Below are positions 1-8,231 of a stretch of 39,959 nucleotides of DNA, piece after piece (position 1 is the stretch's first letter; the number at the start of each line of letters is the position of its first letter). Made by a program: the position numbers and the translations under genes. The notes below the pieces were generated by a model that saw only the letters and a list, made by a program, of their open reading frames with translations, made no database searches and was not told where the DNA came from. The DNA lies in contig JANQQZ010000143.1 of NCBI GenBank assembly GCA_028284805.1, positions 1 through 39,959 on the forward strand. Direction: 5' to 3'. This DNA is from Phycisphaerales bacterium (GTDB taxonomy: Bacteria > Planctomycetota > Phycisphaerae > Phycisphaerales > UBA1924).

Positions 1-2
1 GC

Positions 3-539
3 CTTGCGCAGGCAGCTGCCGAACTCGAACGCTTCGTCGACCCCGCGACGGACGCCGACGGTCCCGAGCTTCTCGCCGCGGCGTCACGCGTCGAGCAGGC
101 CCGCAGCGCCCACGCACGGGCGCGGACCGATCTCGAACTGCTCACGGTCCGCAGCCCCGTTCGCGCGAGTGTGCTCCAGGTCAACATCCGCCCCGGCGAG
201 TTTGCCCCCGCCTCTGTGCCCACCGAGGGCCTTATCGTGCTCGGTCGCACCGACGCAACCCATCTCCGCGTTGAGATCGACGAGGTCGATATCCCCCGGT
301 TCGCGCCCGGTTCGCGTGCCTGGGCCTCTCCCCGGGGTGACGAGGGCTCGCGCTTCGGGCTCGAACTCGTGACGGTCGAGCCGCTGGTTGTTCCGAAGCG
401 GAACCTCGCCGGGCGGACGAGCGAGCTCATCGACACCCGCGTGCTCCAGGTTGTCTATGCGATCGGAGACGAGTTCGCCTCGCCTGGCATCGGGCAGCAG
501 TTCGACGTGTACATCCAGGCAGTGGGGGGGGAACAGTGA
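3..539 (+). CDS. HlyD-family efflux adaptor (membrane fusion protein), C-terminal part
   Basis: The reading frame is open from the window edge to the TGA at 537-539, so only the C-terminal ~178 residues are present. The first part is Ala/Glu/Arg-rich and helical (AQAAAELERF, then RVEQARSAHARARTDLELL), as in the coiled-coil hairpin of periplasmic adaptors. It leads into LTVRSPVRASVLQVNIRPGEF, which matches the second half of a lipoyl domain, followed by a beta-rich stretch (LRVEIDEVDIPRF) typical of the adaptor beta-barrel. Known role of the family: linking an inner-membrane pump to an outer-membrane channel across the periplasm. The stop overlaps the next gene's GTG by 4 bases (GTGA), so it is translationally coupled to the outer-membrane component. 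The inner-membrane pump is not in the window and probably lies upstream. Whether it is RND or ABC type cannot be told. Confidence 0.85.
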   Translation, partial: LAQAAAELERFVDPATDADGPELLAAASRVEQARSAHARARTDLELLTVRSPVRASVLQVNIRPGEFAPASVPTEGLIVLGRTDATHLRVEIDEVDIPRFAPGSRAWASPRGDEGSRFGLELVTVEPLVVPKRNLAGRTSELIDTRVLQVVYAIGDEFASPGIGQQFDVYIQAVGGEQ

Positions 540-1963
540 AGATCTCCCGAGCGTTTGTTTGTCTCCTGCCGCTCGCGGTGTTGCCGGCGTGCACCGTCGG
601 CCCGGACTACGAGTCTTCCCATCCATCGGACCTGACGCCCGAAGCGTGGCTGGGGCCCACGAGCGACCAGAAGGCCGAGGACATCACCGCGTGGTGGACA
701 CACCTTGGCGATGATGAGCTGACGGCGCTGATCGAGCGATCCTTCGGGTCGAGTCTGACGCTTGCCGAGGCCCGCGAGCGCATCATCTCTGCTCGTGCTC
801 GGCGCGGTATCGCGAACGCTGATCGTCTGCCGACGCTCGACGCCGACGCGTCCTACTCGAGGATCCAGACCGGCGACGACGCGTTCATCGTCGGCGGCGC
901 GCCACCCGGGATCGAGGCAGACGTCTACGCGCTCGGGGCGGTGGCGGGCTGGGAGCTCGACCTCTGGGGGCGTGTCGATCGCCTCGTCGAGGCGGCGGAA
1001 GCCGACATCGGGTTCGCGGTCGAGGATCTGCGTGCGAGCCGGGTCGCGCTTGCTGCCGAGGTCGCTCGGGAGGTCGTGCTGATCCGTGCGACCGATCGGG
1101 ACATCCAGCTTGTCGAGTCGACAGCCGCGACCGACCGAGATGCGCTGGACATCGCGCTCTCTCGTGCCAACGCGGGCTTCGGGGATGAGCTCGATGTCGC
1201 CCGGGCCAGGCGGGATCTGGAGTCCAACCTCGCGTTGCTGCCCGCGTTGCGTGCCGATCGACGCGAGGCAGAATTCCGGATCGCCGTGCTGCTCGGAGAG
1301 GCACCGGGATCGATCGTTGTCGGAACGTCGGGCCTGCCCGCGCGTGACGTCGTGCCCGCGCTCGGGGTCCCGGCCGATCTGCTCATGCGCCGCCCCGATC
1401 TTCGGCGAGCGGAGCGTGAGCTCGAAGCCGCGACCGCGCGGATCGGTGCCGCCAAGGCCGAGCGTTTCCCGCGTGTCTCGCTCTCGGGCTCGATCACGCT
1501 CCAGGGGCCGGACCTTGGCGATGCGGTCAACCCCGACGCGTACCTGCTCCAGTTCGGGCCGAGCATCACGCTGCCGATTTTCGAAGGCGGGCGGATCCGT
1601 AGCCAGGTGCTCTCTGCCGAGAGCGAGCAGCGCCAAGCACTGATCCGGCTCCGGTCGGCGGTCATCGGCGCGCTCGCGGAGGTGGAAACAGCGAGCATGC
1701 GCCGGGTCCGAGCCGAGCAGCGTGTCGAGCGACTGAGCGATGCCGAGGCCGCGGCCCGAGATGCCGAGAACCTGTCGGTGGACCGTTACACAGCCGGGCA
1801 GATCGACTTCCTCGATGTCACTGAGGCCCGCAGGACACGCCTGCTGATCGAGCGAAATCGTGTCGCAGCCGAACGCGACACGATTCTGCGCCTCGTTGAT
1901 CTCTACGCCTCGCTCGGGGGTGGATGGGACCCTGATGCAGGCCGAGTCGTATCCGCCGACTAG
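536..1963 (+). CDS. Efflux outer-membrane lipoprotein, OprM/NodT (TolC-like) family
   Basis: 475 aa, about the usual length for the family. The N terminus is a lipoprotein signal (KISRAFVCLLPLAVLPAC) with lipobox LPAC, followed by the family-typical TVGPDY motif. Two long Ala/Arg/Glu-rich helical repeats follow (LTLAEARERIISARARRGIANADRLPTLDADASYSR in the first half, LRRAERELEAATARIGAAKAERFP in the second), matching the duplicated OEP domain. The residues GAAKAERFPRVSLSGS and FEGGRIRS are hallmarks of the second repeat. Known family role: a trimeric outer-membrane exit duct for tripartite drug or heavy-metal efflux. The GTG start overlaps the adaptor stop, and GGGGGGGAACA upstream is purine-rich. 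The substrate cannot be inferred. Confidence 0.93.
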   Translation: MKISRAFVCLLPLAVLPACTVGPDYESSHPSDLTPEAWLGPTSDQKAEDITAWWTHLGDDELTALIERSFGSSLTLAEARERIISARARRGIANADRLPTLDADASYSRIQTGDDAFIVGGAPPGIEADVYALGAVAGWELDLWGRVDRLVEAAEADIGFAVEDLRASRVALAAEVAREVVLIRATDRDIQLVESTAATDRDALDIALSRANAGFGDELDVARARRDLESNLALLPALRADRREAEFRIAVLLGEAPGSIVVGTSGLPARDVVPALGVPADLLMRRPDLRRAERELEAATARIGAAKAERFPRVSLSGSITLQGPDLGDAVNPDAYLLQFGPSITLPIFEGGRIRSQVLSAESEQRQALIRLRSAVIGALAEVETASMRRVRAEQRVERLSDAEAAARDAENLSVDRYTAGQIDFLDVTEARRTRLLIERNRVAAERDTILRLVDLYASLGGGWDPDAGRVVSAD

Positions 1964-2267
1964 CCCCCGAGATCGGGTGCATCTCGAACGCTCCCTCCTG
2001 CGCCGGGCGGCGCGGGCTTCCACGACCGTTCGAATGCGTTGGTATCCGGATCGTGTCAACGGGTGTAACGGTGTCCGGACTCGCTTGAGTCCGCAGCCCA
2101 ACGCGGCGGGGTTCTCGCTCTGGTAGCGTGCCGTTCTGGTTCAATTCTGCGGCGTGTGCGAGTTCTTCAGCCTGGCAGAGGCTGTTACGCTCATCGCCGT
2201 GCGGGTTCTCCGTCACGCGCGGGCCCCCGTGATCCGATGCTACGTCGGGACTCTGGAAGGGGGGGCA
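1964..2267. other. Intergenic region, no gene recognised
   Basis: About 300 bp between the efflux gene and the GGDEF gene. The downstream frame is open back to a GTG at 2154, but the residues it would add (CEFFSLAEAVTLIAVRVLRHARAP...) do not look like a natural extension of the first membrane helix. I see no clear promoter or terminator hairpin. The promoter of the c-di-GMP operon should lie here. Confidence 0.4.
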
Positions 2268-3614
2268 ATGGCGCTCTGGTTGGTGGCATCCATCTATGGC
2301 GCGGTGGCTGTACTGCTGGCGCTCTCGGTCTGGATCGGGTTCAGCCGGCCCAAACTCGCGCCGCTCGCGCGGTCGACGGTCTTCACCTGCGTGCTGCTGA
2401 TACTTGCGATGCACGCTGTCCAGGTCCTGTCGCTCGGCGGGGCTCAGCCTCTCGAGCAGTTCGGCCTCTCTGATCGCTTCACGCAGGGGATCCTTCTCGG
2501 TGCGCCGCTCGTGGCGATGCTCGTGCTCATCCCGTCGATCGCCGTGCTGAGCGGCGTTGCCCGACGTGCGCAGAAGTTCCACGACGCATCCACCGCGCTG
2601 CCGGGCGTGATGCACCGAGTCACAAACCTCGAGATGATCTACCGGCTGCTGATGGACTGCTCGCTTGGCGCGACGTTCGTCCTCACCGGCGCGCAGGGCG
2701 GGACCAACAAACGCGAGGCGTTCCGCATCATCGCGGGCAACCGCGAGCTGAAGAACCTGCTCGAGTTGGGTGTCCCCGATGAGCGGCGAGGGGCCAAGCT
2801 GGAGCACCGCGACCCCGATAGCATCTCGTGGTGGATGGAAGAGATCGCCAGCAAGGCTCTGAAGTCCAACGTGCCCGTGCGATCTGAGCGCGCGTTCCTG
2901 ATCCAGGGCCAGACACGCTGGTACCTGCTGTCTGCGACCGGGCGAGGAGCGTACGTCGCTGGCGTGATCATGGAGACCACACAGAAGCGCCGCGAGAGCA
3001 CCGAGCGCGCGATCTCAGCCAACACGGACCCGCTCACCAAGCTGTCCAACCGGGGGCACCTGACCAGCATGGTCAACACCGAGACCCATCGCACCAATCA
3101 CGCCGTCTCGCGGGGATTCGTCGTCTACTTCTTCGATTTCGATGGGTTCAAGTCCATCAACGACACACTCGGGCACCATGTCGGCGACGAGCTTCTCAAG
3201 CAGATCGCCTCGCGGCTGCGAGAGACTTTCCGACGCGTCAGCCTGCCGGTAAACGCGTCCAGGCCCTGCATCGCGCGCTACGGCGGTGACGAGTTCGTCG
3301 TTGTCGTCCCGGGGCTCACGAGACGCGACGACGTCGACGCCCTCGCGGAAGCCTTTTTGGTCGACATGCGCGAGCCCTATCAGATCTTTGGGAACGAGGT
3401 TCGTTCGACGGCCAGCATCGGAGGCGCGGTGTCCACGGGCCAGTTCGTCTTGGGCAAGGACGTGCTCCAGGCCGCCGATGAGGCGATGTACCAGGCCAAG
3501 CAGAGCGGCAAGGACCGGTTCTGCCTGCACGCCGACTCCAATTCCAACCCCAACCCCAACCCCAACCCCGACTCCGACTCCGACTCGGACTCTGGCGAGC
3601 GGGGAGCGGCCTGA
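2268..3614 (+). CDS. Membrane-bound GGDEF protein (diguanylate cyclase)
   Basis: 448 aa from the ATG at 2268. This start is chosen because GGAAGGGGGGG lies just upstream and it begins directly with a membrane helix (ALWLVASIYGAVAVLLALSVWIGF). An upstream GTG at 2154 is possible. Two further hydrophobic segments follow (VFTCVLLILAMHAVQVL and GILLGAPLVAMLVLIPSIAVL), then a PAS-like cytoplasmic region. The C-terminal GGDEF domain has DPLTKLSNRGHL, FFDFDGFKSINDTLGHHVGDELL and an intact GGDEF at residues 339-343, so activity is expected: two GTP to c-di-GMP at the inner membrane. I find no RxxD inhibitory site at the usual place before GGDEF, which suggests little product inhibition. The protein ends in an odd Asn-Pro/Asp-Ser tail encoded by a hexanucleotide repeat. 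It is the first gene of an operon, with the next start 4 bp after its stop. Confidence 0.93.
   Translation: MALWLVASIYGAVAVLLALSVWIGFSRPKLAPLARSTVFTCVLLILAMHAVQVLSLGGAQPLEQFGLSDRFTQGILLGAPLVAMLVLIPSIAVLSGVARRAQKFHDASTALPGVMHRVTNLEMIYRLLMDCSLGATFVLTGAQGGTNKREAFRIIAGNRELKNLLELGVPDERRGAKLEHRDPDSISWWMEEIASKALKSNVPVRSERAFLIQGQTRWYLLSATGRGAYVAGVIMETTQKRRESTERAISANTDPLTKLSNRGHLTSMVNTETHRTNHAVSRGFVVYFFDFDGFKSINDTLGHHVGDELLKQIASRLRETFRRVSLPVNASRPCIARYGGDEFVVVVPGLTRRDDVDALAEAFLVDMREPYQIFGNEVRSTASIGGAVSTGQFVLGKDVLQAADEAMYQAKQSGKDRFCLHADSNSNPNPNPNPDSDSDSDSGERGAA
3534..3593 (+). repeat. In-frame hexanucleotide microsatellite in the GGDEF gene
   Basis: Ten consecutive 6-bp units: GACTCC, AATTCC, four AACCCC, two GACTCC, GACTCG, GACTCT. 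They encode DS-NS-NP-NP-NP-NP-DS-DS-DS-DS at the extreme C terminus. Since the unit is two codons, gain or loss of copies would change tail length without a frameshift. Confidence 0.9.
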
Positions 3615-3617
3615 CAT

Positions 3618-5741
3618 ATGGCAAAGGCAGACGGAGACAACCAGAAACTGCTGCCTGCGGTCACGAGCTTCATCGAGTATCTGAGCGCCGCATACTCGGC
3701 GGTCGGTCTGTACGGCTCGGACCACCCGCTCGCCGCGGCGCTCGCCGAGGCGGTGGCGGATGGCGTCCGTCCGCTCGTCCGTGAGTCGTCGGAGGAGACG
3801 TACACGTTCGAGATCGGGTGTGGTATGTTTCTCTGGCAGGGTCAGCCCGTGCCCCCGAAGCTCGTGTCACAGCTCGCCTCTGACTTGCATTCACTCAACG
3901 CGGTAGAGTTGGTGCTTTCGGGAACAATCGACGCCGCGGTGACACACACGCTGCTGACCTCGATCTACAACGCCCGCCGAGACGGCGGCACGCTCGATGA
4001 TGTCACACGGGTTGCCGATGGGATCGCACGGCGGCCGATCCGCTTCGTCCCGCTGGCCGCGGAGGCGCTCTCGTCTCATCATGCATCGGTTCCCGGAGAG
4101 CGTACCGAAACCGCACGGCTGGTCTCCGACGCCGAGCTTGCGGCGATGCTGCGCGAGCCGCCCGACGACCCAGGTGTGCTTGCCGACCGGATCATCGACC
4201 GGGTCGAAAGCGGGGGGGGCGACGAGATCCGGAGTTGGATGCTCGCTCAGCTGGACGAAGCGGTGGAGGCTGGGGGCGATCACGAGTCGCTGCGGAAAGT
4301 CTGGCTGGAGCGTTGCATCGAGCGTCTCACGCCCGAGGTTCGTGCGAGCCTGGTGCGATCGGTTCCGAAGCCCGATCCGGAATGGCTCATGACCATGGCG
4401 CGTCTCGCGCCGGTGTGGCCCATCGATGAACTGCTTGCGGCGCTCGAGAACGTGACGGGCGACGTTACCTCGCTGCGTGGAACAGGGCGTCTGCTGTTTA
4501 CGCAACTGCTCGGGTTCGCCCACCAAGGCGAGCAGCAAAGCCGCGTGCGTTCCATCATCGACACCTGGGGCTCGAACCGACCTGATTCGTCGCTCTTCGC
4601 GTCGGGCTCGGACTCCGACCAGGGCGACGAGTTCAGGAGCGAGGAGTACGCCGAGGAACTCCTGCAGTACGCGACACAACGAACGGGCGATGCGATCGGT
4701 GTGCGCATCGATGACCTCGAGAACGAGGATCGGCTGGCAACGAGGGCCGCTGAGATCGCGATTGGGCTTGCTGAGGACGCTGAAGACCCAGACATCGCGG
4801 CGATCGGTGTGTCCCGCACCGCTGAGGCCCTCATCCGCCAGTCGCGGGTCGATCTCGTGCTAAAGGCCCTGGCACGAGACCTCGCGGACGACGATGACCC
4901 CCGCTCGCTGTCGCTCCGTCAACGCCGCCTGGTTGCGATCCTCAAGAAGCCGGAGTCGGTGCGCGCACTGTTGGAGAACTTCAGCACGGGTGCCGACGAC
5001 GCGGGTGTCGTCCGCCTGCTGGATCTCGCAGGCGAGCACGCCGCCTCCGCGGTTCTCGAGTTCTGCCGCACGAGTGCGTGCGAGGCGAGCAACGTGCGCG
5101 CCCTCGCGTGGTTCCGCGGGCTCGCACCCGAAGTCCGCGCCTCGGCGATCGGCGAGCACCTGAGCGCGTTCCCCGATGATGTCGAGATGCTCGAGTCCGT
5201 CTGCGAGGGCATCGAGGCATTCCAGATTGGCCACTGCATCGAGCACTTGGTCTCGGTGGATCAGCCCGGGCACACGCGGGCTGTTCTCCGAGTGCTCGGA
5301 TGGTGCACGGGTGATTGGCCCGCGAGCGTCGTTCAGCACGTGATCAGCACGTCGCAACGAGACGTGCTCACCGATGCGATCCGCGGCCTGACTGCGGGCC
5401 CTGCGCAGAGTCGATCCGACACGATCGCGAGGGTCCTCTGCTCGCTCGCGAGTCTCCGTCAGATGTCTGTCTTACCCATGCTGCCGCTCATCCAAACGCT
5501 CAGGCAGGACCAACGCGTTGCCGAACGCGCCTTCGTGGAGTTGCTGGCCGTCATCCGGTCGCGCCCGACCATGATCGCCCGCGGAGACGCGGAGCCCATT
5601 CTCCAGGCACTCGCTGGATACGAGTCGCTTGGCGAGCCGACGAAGCGTGCCTTGCGTCAATGGAAGTCCCCGACGGTCTATCTGCTCAGCATGTTCGGCC
5701 GCCTGACCGGCCCCGGAAGGGAGGCGCGACGCTGTGCCTGA
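3618..5741 (+). CDS. Protein of unknown function in a c-di-GMP operon, helical-repeat-like
   Basis: 707 aa, family not recognised. The ATG lies 4 bp after the GGDEF stop, with GGGGAG about 11 bases upstream. Residues ~10-115 (FIEYLSAAYSAVGLYGSDHPLA ... FEIGCGMFLWQGQPVP ... LASDLHSLNAVELVLSGTIDAAV) resemble in layout the N terminus of the next gene's product (ALDRYGSDHRVA ... VVFSEDRIIVGGSVI ... LRALGFQTLRVRQGVDRDDIA): a helix ending in YGSDH, a beta pair, another helix, then a strand and helix. The remaining ~590 residues are Leu/Ala/Glu-rich with repeated helix pairs and no catalytic motif that I see, compatible with HEAT/TPR-like repeats. There is no signal peptide or membrane segment, so it is probably cytoplasmic. 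Position between a cyclase and a phosphodiesterase suggests a scaffold or regulator, which is inference. Confidence 0.85.
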   Translation: MAKADGDNQKLLPAVTSFIEYLSAAYSAVGLYGSDHPLAAALAEAVADGVRPLVRESSEETYTFEIGCGMFLWQGQPVPPKLVSQLASDLHSLNAVELVLSGTIDAAVTHTLLTSIYNARRDGGTLDDVTRVADGIARRPIRFVPLAAEALSSHHASVPGERTETARLVSDAELAAMLREPPDDPGVLADRIIDRVESGGGDEIRSWMLAQLDEAVEAGGDHESLRKVWLERCIERLTPEVRASLVRSVPKPDPEWLMTMARLAPVWPIDELLAALENVTGDVTSLRGTGRLLFTQLLGFAHQGEQQSRVRSIIDTWGSNRPDSSLFASGSDSDQGDEFRSEEYAEELLQYATQRTGDAIGVRIDDLENEDRLATRAAEIAIGLAEDAEDPDIAAIGVSRTAEALIRQSRVDLVLKALARDLADDDDPRSLSLRQRRLVAILKKPESVRALLENFSTGADDAGVVRLLDLAGEHAASAVLEFCRTSACEASNVRALAWFRGLAPEVRASAIGEHLSAFPDDVEMLESVCEGIEAFQIGHCIEHLVSVDQPGHTRAVLRVLGWCTGDWPASVVQHVISTSQRDVLTDAIRGLTAGPAQSRSDTIARVLCSLASLRQMSVLPMLPLIQTLRQDQRVAERAFVELLAVIRSRPTMIARGDAEPILQALAGYESLGEPTKRALRQWKSPTVYLLSMFGRLTGPGREARRCA

Positions 5742-6867
5742 CCAGAAGACGCTCGCATTCGAAGCACTCGTCACAGCGATCCATGCGCTCGATCGCTACG
5801 GATCCGACCACAGAGTCGCCCGTCAATCCTCCGAGAAGGCCATCCGCCTTCTGAACCAGGTGATGCGCACGGGCGATGATCTGATCGTCGTGTTCTCCGA
5901 AGACCGCATCATCGTGGGCGGCTCGGTCATCAACGACGCCCGGAAGGTCGCGGGGTCGCTCGGGCCTCCGCTCCGTGCCCTCGGTTTCCAGACACTCCGT
6001 GTACGACAGGGAGTCGATCGCGACGACATCGCACGCTTTACGCAGGACATGCTGCAACACCCTGCCGCGCAGAAGCCCGAGCGCATAGGCACTTCACGCC
6101 TGAGCGCAGGAACGGTCTCCGACGGCGAACGCACCGAGACGCCGGCCTGTCCCGCACTCATCGGCTTGTGCGGGCCGCTCGCCGATCTCCACTCGGGCAT
6201 CCTGAACGAGAGCCGCATCAAGAGCGGCGAGCTCGAGAACATCGCCGAGGCCGTGCTCTGCAGCTTCACCAACCAGAGCTCGGCAGTGCTTGAACTGGTT
6301 GAGATCGAGAACCACGACCAGTACACCATGGCTCACTCGGTGAATGTGTCCGTGCTCGCGGGCGCACTGGCCAGGAGCATCGGTGCGAGCGACAGCGCGG
6401 TCGAGAAGGCTGTGATCGCCGCGCTCCTGCACGATATTGGCAAGCGTGAGATCCCGAGCTCGATCCTGCTTAAGAACGGTCCGCTGTCTGACCGTGAGCG
6501 GCGTGTCGTGCTGAACCACCCCGCCGCGGGCGCACGGATGCTCTTTGAACGGGACGACATCCCCCTCCTCGCGTCCGTCGTCGCTTACGAGCATCACCGG
6601 AGGCTCGACAAGCGGGGCTATCCCGAGCCGGCGTCAGCGACGACCCCGAGTGTCGCGAGCCAGATCGTCCAGATCGCGGACATCTACGACGCGCTCCGTT
6701 CCCACCGGCCGTACCGGCGTGGGATGCCCATCGAAAAAGTCATCCAGATCATGTCCAACGACGCCGGCAAGGCCTACGACCGAGCGCTCTTCGAGACCTT
6801 TGTAGACCGTGTACTCGTCCGGACCGATCACGCTCGCAATAGCACGGGGCTGGATTCCGCCGCCTGA
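5734..6867 (+). CDS. HD-GYP domain protein (probable c-di-GMP phosphodiesterase)
   Basis: 377 aa. The GTG start overlaps the end of the preceding gene by 8 bp and is preceded by GGAAGGGAGG. Residues 1-110 form the YGSDH-type N-terminal module also seen in the preceding protein. The HD-GYP domain follows: H201 in the first helix, HDIGK at 233-237 (metal-binding HD), NHP at 261-263, EHHRRLDKRGYP at 286-297 (the GYP signature), and a late Asp in IADIYDAL (D316). All canonical metal ligands I can check appear present, so activity is expected: c-di-GMP to pGpG or GMP. No membrane segment is seen. With the cyclase two genes upstream, this operon encodes both synthesis and breakdown of the messenger. 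There is no visible DNA-binding or receiver output domain. Confidence 0.92.
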   Translation: MPDQKTLAFEALVTAIHALDRYGSDHRVARQSSEKAIRLLNQVMRTGDDLIVVFSEDRIIVGGSVINDARKVAGSLGPPLRALGFQTLRVRQGVDRDDIARFTQDMLQHPAAQKPERIGTSRLSAGTVSDGERTETPACPALIGLCGPLADLHSGILNESRIKSGELENIAEAVLCSFTNQSSAVLELVEIENHDQYTMAHSVNVSVLAGALARSIGASDSAVEKAVIAALLHDIGKREIPSSILLKNGPLSDRERRVVLNHPAAGARMLFERDDIPLLASVVAYEHHRRLDKRGYPEPASATTPSVASQIVQIADIYDALRSHRPYRRGMPIEKVIQIMSNDAGKAYDRALFETFVDRVLVRTDHARNSTGLDSAA

Positions 6868-6989
6868 TCGGTCCATCGCGGGCGTGAACCAAGACGGCGC
6901 GGCTACGACATCCACAAGCCCGAGGGCTCGCCCCACGACGGCTTCATCTTCCGCTGGGGTCGACCCAACGGGCCCGCTGCCCGAGGTGT

Positions 6990-8231
6990 TCACACCGCTC
7001 GCGGCTCCCCGGCCGGACTCGGGAACCGCATCCACACCACGCTGTGCAGGATCGGGAAATCGACTCTGCAGCGATACAGCGTGAGCCGAGCTGGATCCAC
7101 GCCGATGCGGTCGCACACGCTCGCAAGCAGTTCCGGGTAGCGAGGCCAGTCGGTGGTATGCGCTCCGGCTATCCCGGTCCCCGAACGCACCACTCGTTCC
7201 TGGATCGGCAGCAGCACGGAGCGATCGTCCGCGGGCCACTGGCCCGCATTGCCGCGCCGGTCGATCACACGCAGCTCGGGCTCGGTGTTCCAGCGCACGT
7301 CCTCGTGCACGAACGCATCGTGCAGCAAGACCCGCGCCGGCGTCGCGACCTCGTGGATGTGCCCGATCCCGCCGAGCTTCTCCGGGTTCGCGTTGTCGCG
7401 AGGCTTGCTGCCCAGGCTGCGGTCTGCCAGGATGCACGTCACCGCCGACGTCAGCCCGAGCGTCCCGGATCGGATCAGTGTTCGCACGAACCCATCGGGC
7501 GAGGTCACCTGGTCGAGTTGGGGAAGAGGCGAGGTCGAGAATTCCGACAGCAACGCGATCGGCAGCGCGGGATCGGCGGACGTGGGATCGAGCGGCTCAC
7601 GCGCGCTCGGTCCGTCGCGCGTCGTATCGAAGCGGTGCCGGGCCAGTTCGAGGTTGGCCTCGGGCCGGAGACGGTACAGATCGATCAAGCCGCGGATCGA
7701 GGTCATGTCGATGGTGTTTGGTCGGTCGCCGGGCGTGATGATCACACTCGAGAGATCCACGTCCGTGTACTTGCCGTGGATCTCACGGTTCGCGCGGTAC
7801 GCTGAACGCTTCAGATCGTGCTCACGGGTCGAGAGCCCATCGCCCGTCGAGGAACTGACCATGAACTCGAAGCTGCTGCGGTCGTCAGCGTGGGCGGCGA
7901 CCGTGCGCTGGAAACGATCCGTCGCGAGTTCCAGTTTTTCGAGCACCTTGGGTGAGACACCAAGCCGCGTCGCTGCCTCCAGCACGCGACGCAGGGCGGC
8001 CGGGCCCGGGGCTCGAGTCGTCGTTACCAGCGGGTCCTGCTCGGTCGCGGCGCGGTAGACCTGCCACGCAAGCTTCTTGTTGATCTCGAGTGCTCGCTCG
8101 ACCTCGATCGCCGAGTTCGGCGGTCCGGGCAGCGCCGCCAGCAGCCCCGCGTATGCCGCACGCAACTCGGTGGCACAGGAATACACCTCCGGCCGGAAGC
8201 CGGTCCTGATGTCGGGCCCTGCGGTACTCAT
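6990..8231 (-). CDS. Hypothetical protein, family not recognised
   Basis: 413 aa, convergent with the HD-GYP gene (122 bp between their stops). It starts MSTAGPDIRTGFRPEVY, with no signal peptide and no membrane helix. The first ~100 residues are helical; EINKKLAWQVYRAA and RVLEAATRLGVSPKVLEKL read like a small helical, possibly HTH-like region. The centre has mixed composition (EFMVSSSTGDGLSTREHDLKRSAYRANREIHGK). The C-terminal ~200 residues look beta-rich with several charged patches. No catalytic motif is evident. I considered a transcriptional regulator with a large sensor part, but nothing in the sequence is decisive. Coding status rests on the long frame and its natural protein-like composition. 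Confidence 0.75.
   Translation of the reverse strand: MSTAGPDIRTGFRPEVYSCATELRAAYAGLLAALPGPPNSAIEVERALEINKKLAWQVYRAATEQDPLVTTTRAPGPAALRRVLEAATRLGVSPKVLEKLELATDRFQRTVAAHADDRSSFEFMVSSSTGDGLSTREHDLKRSAYRANREIHGKYTDVDLSSVIITPGDRPNTIDMTSIRGLIDLYRLRPEANLELARHRFDTTRDGPSAREPLDPTSADPALPIALLSEFSTSPLPQLDQVTSPDGFVRTLIRSGTLGLTSAVTCILADRSLGSKPRDNANPEKLGGIGHIHEVATPARVLLHDAFVHEDVRWNTEPELRVIDRRGNAGQWPADDRSVLLPIQERVVRSGTGIAGAHTTDWPRYPELLASVCDRIGVDPARLTLYRCRVDFPILHSVVWMRFPSPAGEPRAV

Noticed and set aside
455-2101. 548-aa minus-strand ORF across the efflux gene
   Set aside because: Antisense shadow of a well-supported OprM-type gene; Arg/Asp-rich composition typical of high-GC shadows.
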